NCBI GenBank assembly: GCA_020631815.1
Contig: JACKGW010000012.1
Location: 38,618 to 102,617 of the forward strand
Reading direction: 5' to 3'
Length of the DNA stretch: 64,000 nucleotides
Origin: Planctomycetota bacterium
Lineage (GTDB): Bacteria; Planctomycetota; PLA2; JAEUHO01
In this document: one piece after another, positions 37,024-46,271 of the stretch
How the letters are laid out: each line of letters starts with the position of its first letter
Position numbering within the stretch: position 1 is the stretch's first letter
The notes under the pieces: model-generated
Database searches by the model: none
What the model was told of the DNA's origin: nothing
What the model saw: only the letters and a program-made list of their open reading frames with translations
Translations under genes and position numbers: made by a program

Positions 37024-37523
37024 GGCGGAGTCACCTTCAGCTCGGTCACCTTCAGCGGACAGTCCGGGAGCAGCTCCGGCTGGTCGAGCCAGTCGTCCTC
37101 CGGATCCTCGTCCTCGTCGTCGAAGAACCAGCCGAGGTCCAGCGCGTAGCCGTCGGGGGTGGGCTCCACCTCTACGTCGTACGTGGCCGTGGATCCGCCG
37201 TCCCAGCTGATGACCACCGTGTAGTGGTCTGCGACCAGGTTGAACCGCGCGGCCTCGCCCGGAAAGAGCACGTCGTCCTTCGTCACGATGGGCAGGAGCT
37301 GGTCCTCGAACACGGAGACGCGCACGATCAGGAGCCCTTCCCCGGGTGCATCGTTGACGATCTCGAGCGCTCCGAGCGACGACCCTTCGCACGTCTGGGA
37401 GCACCCCGCGAGCAGGGTGCCGCAGGCGGCAAGGAGGAGCAGCACGAGGGGGCGGGTCCCTTCCACGGGCGGAACGATCCGTGGCCTTGGTCTCGGCCAC
37501 GTCACGTCAAGCGCTCGCCGCAT
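37020..37523 (-). CDS. Predicted lipoprotein, tandem paralogue
   Basis: A 167-residue protein if ATG 37523 is used; GTG 37466 would give 148 residues with a more usual short signal peptide, so the start is uncertain. The hydrophobic run LVLLLLAACGTLLAGC gives a lipobox LAGC. The mature part contains LEIVNDAPGEGLLIVRVSVF, LFPGEAARFNLVADHYTVVISWDGG and an acidic stretch FFDDEDEDPEDDW. It is related to the downstream lipoprotein. It is divergent from the FGE-like/thioredoxin gene, whose ATG is at 37535. Function unknown. Confidence 0.7.
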   Translation of the reverse strand: MRRALDVTWPRPRPRIVPPVEGTRPLVLLLLAACGTLLAGCSQTCEGSSLGALEIVNDAPGEGLLIVRVSVFEDQLLPIVTKDDVLFPGEAARFNLVADHYTVVISWDGGSTATYDVEVEPTPDGYALDLGWFFDDEDEDPEDDWLDQPELLPDCPLKVTELKVTPP

Positions 37524-37534
37524 ACAGTCGAGGC

Positions 37535-38995
37535 ATGCCCAGACACCTGCGGGCGGCCCTTCTCGCGGCCGCGTTCCTGGCTCTCCTTTCGAACGCTCCC
37601 CGGGCGTGGTCGCGCGAGCCGCTCCCACCCGAGCTGGTACCCGTGCGCCGAGGGCTCCCCGGCGCGACGTCCGACGTCGAGGTCTTGCAACGCGTGCGCG
37701 ACGGCGCGCTCGTGGTTCGCATTCCCGGCGGCCCGTATGCCCAGCGGCCGTACGAGCCCGATGGCGCGACCGATGACCCCACGCCCGTCGACGTGGAGAC
37801 GTTCCTCATCGACGTCCACGAGGTCACCAACGCCCAGGCCCTGCGCTGGCTGCAGGCCAAGTACACGACCGCACTGCCGGGCGAGGGACCCGCGATGTTC
37901 AGCTTGGGCGAAGGCAGCCCCTTCGTGCGCGATGTCGTCGCGGGAGCCCCGCAGAAGACCTACGCCTGGAGCCTCCAGCCCGGCACCGAAGAGCTCCCCT
38001 GCACGGCGCTCACGGGGCACGGTGCACTCGCCTACGCGAAGTGGGTGGGCGGGCGGCTGCCCACGAAGGCCGAGTGGGAGAAGGCCGCGGGCGGACCGGA
38101 CGGCCGCATCTGGCCGTGGGGCGACACGCCGCCCGACGCGACGCGAGCGCGCTTCGGGCGCCCGGCCGTGGTCGGACCCGTCCGCGTGGGCTCCTACGTC
38201 GCGGGCGCTTCCCCCTACGGCGTGCTCGACATGGCGGGCAACGTCACCGAGCGCGTCAGCCCCGAGGCGGGATTGCCCGCCGCCATGATCAAGGGGGGCT
38301 CGTGGCTCTCCCCGCATCCCCTCAACCTGCGCGTTCTCGACATGTGCATGCAGCCACTGGGTGTCGCGGAGCGCAGCGTGGGCTTCCGGGTGGTGATGAA
38401 CGACCGCCCCGTCTTCGTGCCGACGGAGGAGGAGGCTCCGCGACTTCATCTCGAGACGGACTGGATGGACGCCGTCGACCGCGCCGAGCGCGAGCGCAAG
38501 CCCCTGTTCCTCTGCCTGCACTACGACACCTGCGGCCAGTGTGACCGCACGCGTGCCCAGCTGTTCCGCGATCCCCAGTTCATCGCGTACGTCAACGAGC
38601 ATCTGGTGATGGTGGTGGGGATGCATCCCGGCGACGCGGTTCGCGATCCCCATCCCGAGGGCGAGAACGGCGCCTGTCCGCTCTTGCCGGGGCTCGACTG
38701 CTGGCAACACGTGACGCTGTTCCGACAGGGCCTGGCCGTGGTCGAGTCGTTCCGCGTGAGCCCGGGTCAGTTCCTGCTCCACCCCGACAGAATCCGTCCC
38801 GGTGCGGGCGCGGACTGCGTGCTCGTGGGTGAGGACGAGCTCTCGAAGTGGGGCAACGACGTCAGGGGCTACCTCGCTGCCTTCCGCCGCGCCGAAGCGG
38901 CGCTTGCAGCCTGGGACGCCGAGCACCCGCAGGAGCCCGAGGCGTCCGAGGAGGCCGAAGAGCCCGCGCCCGACGAGGACACCGAAGAACGCTGA
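37535..38995 (+). CDS. Secreted FGE-sulfatase-like domain fused to a thioredoxin-like domain
   Basis: A 486-residue exported protein. Residues 1-26 are a signal peptide (PRAWS near the cut). Residues about 50-290 are an FGE/SUMF1-like C-type-lectin fold, with FLIDVHEVTNAQALRWL, GRLPTKAEWEKAAGG, WPWGD, GVLDMAGNVTERV and MIKGGSW. The paired cysteines of true FGE after GGSW are absent, so formylglycine synthesis is unlikely. Residues 310-460 are a thioredoxin-like domain with active-site-like CGQC (Cys333, Cys336) in KPLFLCLHYDTCGQC. The tail is Glu/Pro-rich. Only 62 bp separate it from the sigma-FGE gene, suggesting one operon. Confidence 0.85.
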   Translation: MPRHLRAALLAAAFLALLSNAPRAWSREPLPPELVPVRRGLPGATSDVEVLQRVRDGALVVRIPGGPYAQRPYEPDGATDDPTPVDVETFLIDVHEVTNAQALRWLQAKYTTALPGEGPAMFSLGEGSPFVRDVVAGAPQKTYAWSLQPGTEELPCTALTGHGALAYAKWVGGRLPTKAEWEKAAGGPDGRIWPWGDTPPDATRARFGRPAVVGPVRVGSYVAGASPYGVLDMAGNVTERVSPEAGLPAAMIKGGSWLSPHPLNLRVLDMCMQPLGVAERSVGFRVVMNDRPVFVPTEEEAPRLHLETDWMDAVDRAERERKPLFLCLHYDTCGQCDRTRAQLFRDPQFIAYVNEHLVMVVGMHPGDAVRDPHPEGENGACPLLPGLDCWQHVTLFRQGLAVVESFRVSPGQFLLHPDRIRPGAGADCVLVGEDELSKWGNDVRGYLAAFRRAEAALAAWDAEHPQEPEASEEAEEPAPDEDTEER

Positions 38996-39057
38996 ACCGG
39001 ATCCGGGACCCGCGGGCACCAGGGGAGAGGTCCCTGCCCGCGGGACCGAGGAGCCCG

Positions 39058-41766
39058 ATGGAAACGACCCGGCCCGAGTCCGTGCGACAGGACCTCCTGG
39101 CCCTGCTTCCGGGCCTACGGCGACTGGCGGGTCGGCTGCTGCGCGACGACGAGGCCGACGACGTCGTGCAGGAGACCGCCGTCGTCGCCTTGGGCGGCAG
39201 CGCCGCTCCGCTGCGCGCGGGCTGGCTGCGCGGCGTCACGCGCAACCTCTCGCGCCGCCACGTCCGCGAGGCCACGCGGCGTCGCCGCCGCGAGGCCCTC
39301 GTGGCCCGCCCGGAGGCCGTGGCCGCGGCCGCCGACGTCGTGAGCGTGGCCGAGCGCACGCGCGTGCTGCAACACCTCGCCTTGCTCGACGAGCGCTACC
39401 GGCGGGCAATCGAGCTGCGCTACTTCGAGGACCTGCCCCCCCGCGAGGTGGCCGCACGGCTGGACCTCCCGGTGGAGACAGTGCGGACCCACGTGCGACG
39501 CGGCATCGAGCAGCTGCGCATGCGGCTCGACGTGGACCATCGCAGCGACCGTCGCGGCCTGGAGCGTGGCCTTGCGCTGTTGGCGGGTCTCCAGCCACGA
39601 GGCGCGCGATGGGCTCCGTTGCTCGCGGGCGGGTTGTTGGTCGCGCTGCTGGGCATGGGCGCCGTCCTCTGGTGGCCAACGGAGGATGCGGACGGTCCTC
39701 TCGGGTCCGAGACGTCACGCGCGGACGCGATGTCGGGGCGCCCGGATGCCACCCTGCCACCTGGGCTGTCCGGATCCACACGGGACGACGCGCGCGGCGA
39801 GCTACCCGCCGAGGATCTGCCTTCGCCGCCAGCCGCAGATGCCGTGGGTGGCAGGCCAAGGGGTCGTGGCCTTCCCAGGGGGGATGGCTCGCGCGCGGCC
39901 CGGCCGACGGGCGACGCGCCCACCGTGTCGGCCAGCGAGGTCGCGGCGCAGTCGCCGGAGGCGCAGCGCGTGACGGGCGCGCTGGCCCCCTGGTCCGATC
40001 CGTGGTTCTTGCTCATGCGCGAGCCCGCAGACCATCTGGGCTCCGAGGACCTTGCCAAGCTCCCCGACGCACTGGTCTCGGGTGCGCGGACGCGCCTTGT
40101 GGGCACGGGCCTCGCGGCGTGTGACGCCCGAGGTGTGAGCGCACCGACCTTCGGCATCGCGCGCTTCGAGCTGCCGCAGGCGTTGTTCCAGGCGTGGTTC
40201 GACAGCCAGCCCTCTCGCGAGGTGAAGGCCCTCGAGGCCGAGACCTTCGGCGAGCTGCTCGTGCGCGCCATGGGGCCCCTCCCCGCGTCACGCGTCGATC
40301 GGACACGCTTCGCCGCGCAGGTCCTGGCCAGCCATCGCGACGTGTTCGACGAGGCCACATGGGGAGCGGAATGCGAGGGGATCGAGGCTCTCCTGGCACG
40401 CCGTGCGCCGCGCGGTGCGACGATTCGCGTTCCGCACCGTCCGCCGCCCGCCAGCTGGCCGACCCTGGCGCCGGACCCCGCGCTGGGCCGTCACCCCGTG
40501 CACGGCCTGTCACTCGCCGAGGCGCTGGAGGTGGCAGCGTGGTTCGACAGCACGCTGCCCGACGAGATCACGTGGGAGCTGGCCGCGCGCAGGGTCCATA
40601 GGCTCGACCTACGCGGGGACAGGCAAGTCCCGTGGGACCCGCGATCGAGCCCGTTGGTGCGGGGGGTGGAACCTCCGCCGCCCAGCGTGAACGGCGGGCG
40701 ACCGCTGGATCCCGATCGCGTACCGACGGTTGCCGTGGACGCGCCGCATGCACGCTACTACCGACGCGACGCCGCCCACGTGTTTGGCAACGTGGCCGAG
40801 TGGACGGCCTCCGCAGTGCTCGGCCCCTGGGGCAATGTGGACAAGCGTGAGCGGCCTCTGCGCTTCCCGACCACCACGCCCGCGTGGAGTCCGTGGGTGG
40901 CCTTGCGCGGCGGCTCGGCATGGGACGACGACCCGATCGCGCTGCTGCCGACCTTTCGCGGCTTCCTGCTGGAGCCCGGTGAGTCGCTCGAGCCAAGCAG
41001 CGGCGACACGCTCGAGAAACTGGCTGGCGCGCCGCTCCCCGGTCGCCGTCTCGAGCGCGCGGGTATCCGATTGGCGCGCTTCGAATCGCGCGCCCGGACG
41101 GCAGGCCACGTGCTCAGCGCGTGGTTGCTTGCGCGCGGGTGGGCGCCCACCGAGCTGGGGGCCTGGGAGTCGGCGGTTCGCACGGGACCCGATCTCGGGC
41201 CGCGCGGGGAGGTCGACCTCAGGCTGCGGCCCCGGCCCGCGGGTGTGGATGTGGCGGTCACCCTGCACCGGCCACTCGACGTGGCCTGGGATGCCGAGCG
41301 CGCGACGTGGTTGACCGCCGTGTGGCCCGACGACCGCATGCTGCGCCGATGGCGGGACCTCGCGCCGGCGAAGTCCTCGGAGGTCAACCGCCTCGTCGTG
41401 GGCTTGGTGGATCTCCATGCGCCGCCGCGCACCACGCAGGCCATCGAGCTCCCGGGTCTGCCCGCGCGTGCGCCCGAGGCGGGCCCGCACGCCGTGATCT
41501 TGCGCATCGACGGTGACGAGCATGTGCAGATCGAGCTGCTCAACCTCGTGCGCGGTTCGCTCCACCGCGTCGTGTCGGATGCGAAGGAGGGCGACGCCCC
41601 CGCGGCCCAGGCCGAGCTCGTTTGGGCGAAGCGCGATCCCGCCCGAAGGCCGATCACGATGCTGACCGCCGAAGACGGTGTCCTGGAAGCGACCTTCGCG
41701 GTGGTCGTGCCGGCGGCCACGTCGCGAGACCACCAGCTGACGGTCAGGTTGCGGCTTCCGCGGTAG
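39058..41766 (+). CDS. ECF sigma factor fused via a transmembrane helix to an FGE-like domain
   Basis: A 902-residue fusion. Residues 1-165 are an ECF sigma factor: region 2 (LRRLAGRLLRDDEADDVVQETAVVAL, then WLRGVTRNLSRRHVRE) and region 4 (YRRAIELRYFEDLPPREVAARLDLPVETVRTHVRRG). One membrane helix follows at about 185-205 (APLLAGGLLVALLGMGAVLWW). A Pro/Gly/Arg-rich linker leads to an FGE-sulfatase-like domain around 500-690 (HVFGNVAEWT from 574, then WVALRGGSAWDDD). A C-terminal beta-rich part ends at 902. No anti-sigma gene is adjacent. ATG 39058 is preceded by a GAGG-like site. The likely topology puts the sigma inside and the FGE-like domain outside. Confidence 0.88.
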   Translation: METTRPESVRQDLLALLPGLRRLAGRLLRDDEADDVVQETAVVALGGSAAPLRAGWLRGVTRNLSRRHVREATRRRRREALVARPEAVAAAADVVSVAERTRVLQHLALLDERYRRAIELRYFEDLPPREVAARLDLPVETVRTHVRRGIEQLRMRLDVDHRSDRRGLERGLALLAGLQPRGARWAPLLAGGLLVALLGMGAVLWWPTEDADGPLGSETSRADAMSGRPDATLPPGLSGSTRDDARGELPAEDLPSPPAADAVGGRPRGRGLPRGDGSRAARPTGDAPTVSASEVAAQSPEAQRVTGALAPWSDPWFLLMREPADHLGSEDLAKLPDALVSGARTRLVGTGLAACDARGVSAPTFGIARFELPQALFQAWFDSQPSREVKALEAETFGELLVRAMGPLPASRVDRTRFAAQVLASHRDVFDEATWGAECEGIEALLARRAPRGATIRVPHRPPPASWPTLAPDPALGRHPVHGLSLAEALEVAAWFDSTLPDEITWELAARRVHRLDLRGDRQVPWDPRSSPLVRGVEPPPPSVNGGRPLDPDRVPTVAVDAPHARYYRRDAAHVFGNVAEWTASAVLGPWGNVDKRERPLRFPTTTPAWSPWVALRGGSAWDDDPIALLPTFRGFLLEPGESLEPSSGDTLEKLAGAPLPGRRLERAGIRLARFESRARTAGHVLSAWLLARGWAPTELGAWESAVRTGPDLGPRGEVDLRLRPRPAGVDVAVTLHRPLDVAWDAERATWLTAVWPDDRMLRRWRDLAPAKSSEVNRLVVGLVDLHAPPRTTQAIELPGLPARAPEAGPHAVILRIDGDEHVQIELLNLVRGSLHRVVSDAKEGDAPAAQAELVWAKRDPARRPITMLTAEDGVLEATFAVVVPAATSRDHQLTVRLRLPR

Positions 41767-41838
41767 GCCGGCGCGTGCCGCAGCCCCGGTTGTGTCAGGA
41801 CCCTTGCGGCGGCGCCGCGCCGCGGCAACGCGGACGCG

Positions 41839-41936
41839 GTACGGAGGCGGGGATTTCTTCCGCAACTTGCCGCCTTGCTCTTCGGCATGCGGAAGTGCCC
41901 CCCGGCAAGTTGCGGAAGAGTTCCCCGCCTCCGTAC
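41839..41936. repeat. 98-bp REP-like palindrome, copy E
   Basis: Left arm 41839-41872 (GGGGATTTC type), loop 41873-41902, right arm 41903-41936 (reads GGGGAACTC in reverse). The core is inverted relative to copy D, yet its outer flanks GACGCG and GGGCTTTGCC have the same orientation as in D. Confidence 0.95.
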
Positions 41937-41957
41937 GGGCTTTGCCCCAGGCATGAC

Positions 41958-42165
41958 GAACCGACACGTAGGGGGCGCTACGCCGGCCATCGAACGCCGC
42001 ACTCTGGTGTCTGACACCGTGCCTTCGTCGCTGTCGCTCCGCGGCACAGGTTCAGACACCTCCGCGCGGAGGCGCCGCGCAAGCCTGGGGTCCGAACCCG
42101 TGATGCGGTGCTGCGTAGCAGCGCCGCGGGCACGGGGTCTGACCCCTGGCGGGTGACGCAGTGCT
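41958..42165. repeat. GC-rich hairpin repeats (second repeat family) next to copy E
   Basis: This spacer carries GACACGTAGGGG, GGTGTCTGACACC near 42007, a GGTTCAGACACC box near 42050 and a GGGGTCTGACCCC near 42137, with GC hairpins between. The block from the GGTGTCTGACACC to the GGTTCAGACACC box matches, in reverse, 7353-7416. No gene is seen between 41767 and 42231. Confidence 0.75.
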
Positions 42166-42231
42166 GTGGCAAGCACCTCCGTGCCAGCCGTCGGCTTCGC
42201 GCCCTCGGGGGACCGGGTAGGCTTGTCGCCC

Positions 42232-43592
42232 ATGTCCAAGCCGCAGCGCCTTCTGCCTTTCCTTGCCCTCGTCGCCCTGGTCGCGTGGCCCTTGGCCTCG
42301 CTGCGCGCGGAGGAGCCCGGCGCCGCAGTCGCCGAGGCCGTGCAGGTGACGGGGCGCCTGGAGAAGCGTGGGCCGCAGACCGTCCTCACGCTCTGGGGGA
42401 CGCCGCGTGAGCGCGGCTTCGCGCAGGGCTACCTCGTGGCCGACAGCCTCCTGCAAGCCGCCGAGCACGACTTCGGCGAGCTCCTCAAGCCCTTCCTGCC
42501 CATGTACGAGACGTTCGTGCGCGGCAAGATCGTGCCCAACTTCGCGCTCGACGCGCGCGAGCGCGAGGAGATGGAGGGCCTCATCGAAGGCCTCAAGGCG
42601 AAGCGCGGCGACCAGGGAACTCGCGTCGAAGCGCTGGGTCGCGAGTTCGACCTCACCGACCTCATCGCGCTGAACACGTTCGGCGACTGGTACGGCATGG
42701 GTTGCTCGTCGCTCGCCGTGTGGGGGCGTCACAGCAAAGACGGCACGCCGCGCGTGGGCCGCAACTTCGACTTCCCCGCGTTCGACCTCGTCACCGACCA
42801 CGGCCTCATCGTGGTGCGCGCCGCCGACGGCGAGTACGCCGGCAGCGTGTCGGTCACGTACCCCGGCTGCATCGGCCTCATGACGGGCCAGAGCGAGCGC
42901 GGCATCTTCGTGAGCGTCCACGACGTCCCCGTGCGCGCTCCGACCGCCCAGCTTCGCGAGGGGAACGTGCCGCGCCTCATCGCGCTGCGCCGTCTGCTCG
43001 AGCGCGTGCAGGGCGACACACCCACCACCCAGGCCCGCACCCTCCTGGCCGGCTGGCCCACGATGTACGGCAACAACCTCATGGTCATGGCCGGGCATGC
43101 CAAGGAAGGCGAGCCGATCGCCGCCGTCATGGAGTACGACGGTCGTGAGGACGTCCAGGACGGTGTCACCGAGCGCACGCCCGAAGAAGGCGTGCCCGCG
43201 CTGGAAGGTGGCTCGGACCCGCTCATCGCGTGCACCAACGACCACCTGCTGCGCGACGGACTGGTTCGCTCCGGCCCGACGCAGTGCTGGCGCTACCCCC
43301 TGCTGATCGAGGGCGCGCACAGCGACACGCCGCTGGCCTTCGACGTGGCGGCGCTGTTCGACCGCATGGGCCGCGCGTCCTTCCCCCGCGGCGAGGGCAA
43401 CCTGGAGCGTGCCGCGGGCGTGCTGGGCGTGAAGCGCACCAACGGCTTCGGCACGCTGCACCAGACGGTGGGGGAGCCGGCGCTCGGCCACCTCCACATC
43501 CGCATGGCCCGCCTGGGCTCGCGCGTGGAGAAGGAGCCGGCCATCGACTACGACGTGCCGGCCCTCGTCAAGGCCGCCGGCGCCTCGCCCGA

Positions 43593-43608
<16 letters not shown>
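42232..43608 (+). CDS. Secreted Ntn-hydrolase of the C45/acyltransferase family
   Basis: A 458-residue protein related to peptidase C45 (acyl-CoA:6-aminopenicillanate acyltransferase) and similar N-terminal-nucleophile amidohydrolases. A signal peptide spans about 1-26 (cut near LRAEEPG). The nucleophile candidate is the Cys of GMGCSSLAVWG, followed by the family strand PRVGRNFDFP, then LIVVRAADG and CIGLMTGQSERGIFVSVHDV. Another shared block is LIACTNDHLL. The physiological substrate is not evident. Its 3' end overlaps thiC by 16 bases in convergent orientation. Confidence 0.82.
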
Positions 43609-45491
<1,883 letters not shown>

Positions 45492-45534
45492 CGACACTCC
45501 GGGGGGCTGTCGAGGGCGAGGAGGGGCGATCGTA

Positions 45535-45777
45535 ACGCCGGGGGTGAGGCGGGTGCCCCTGCGGCGCGGGCGCGGGCTCTGCCTGGCTCCTTGCGGCGGA
45601 GAGGCGCAGCCGCGACGCGCGCGAGGTGCCTGGCTGGTCCGTGCGTCATCACCAGCGGGGAAAGCCTGCCGCAGGCGTGCAGCGCCTTCCCCGCCACGTC
45701 AGCGCGAGGCACGTGGGAGCCAGGCACGCGGCCCGCGCCGCAGAGCGGCGCCGCCGCGAGCCTGGCACCCGCGCGCC
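45535..45777. repeat. GC-rich hairpin repeats (second repeat family) between thiC and marR
   Basis: The spacer holds GCCTGGCTCCTTGCGGCGGAG, GAGGTGCCTGGCTGG, and a GGGAGCCAGGCACGCG...GCGAGCCTGGCACC hairpin that closely matches those of the 35-36 kb array. No gene, riboswitch or terminator is recognised. Confidence 0.75.
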
Positions 45778-46269
45778 CTACTCGCGCGGGGCGCGGAGGC
45801 GCTGGAGGAGGTCGAGGAGCACCTTCTGCTCCTTGGCCGACAGGGCGCCGAGCTGGCCGTCGTGGAGCTCGCGCACGGGATCGTCGAGCTGCGCCAGGCG
45901 ATCCAAGCCGTCGGGCGTGATGCGCACCGTGACGACGCGACGGTCGGTCTGGGAGCGCTCGCGGTACACGAGCCCGCGATCCTCCAAGCGGCCGATCAAC
46001 CGCGTCACGTCCGGGACGCGCGCGACCATGCGCTCACCCACGCCCAGACACGGCAGGCCCGTGTCGCCCGCGCCGCGCAGGATGCGCAGCACGTTGTATT
46101 GGGGCAGGGAGAGGTCCTGCGTGCGGAGCAGCGCGGCAACCTCGTCTTGCAGCAGATGGGCCGTGCGCACGAGGCTCAGATAGGCCTCCGTGCCCTCCGA
46201 GGGGAACGGCCGCGAGAGCTTCAGCTCCTCGCTCAGCGTGCGGGCGGGGCGGCGCCGGCGCGCGGCCAC
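45778..46269 (-). CDS. MarR-family transcriptional regulator
   Basis: A 163-residue winged-helix repressor. The DNA-binding core is SLPQYNVLRILRGAGDTGLPCLGVGERM, then VPDVTRLIGRLEDRGLVYRERSQTDRRVVTVRITPDG, with the DRR wing typical of MarR. A basic N terminus (VAARRRRPARTLSEELKLSR) precedes the dimerisation helix. The GTG at 46269 is 3 bp after the parC stop, so it is read with the topoisomerase genes. The effector and targets are unknown. Confidence 0.88.
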   Translation of the reverse strand: MAARRRRPARTLSEELKLSRPFPSEGTEAYLSLVRTAHLLQDEVAALLRTQDLSLPQYNVLRILRGAGDTGLPCLGVGERMVARVPDVTRLIGRLEDRGLVYRERSQTDRRVVTVRITPDGLDRLAQLDDPVRELHDGQLGALSAKEQKVLLDLLQRLRAPRE

Positions 46270-46271
46270 GG

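Noticed and set aside
37535..38995. Active formylglycine-generating enzyme
   Set aside because: The fold motifs are present, but the catalytic cysteine pair after the GGSW motif is missing.
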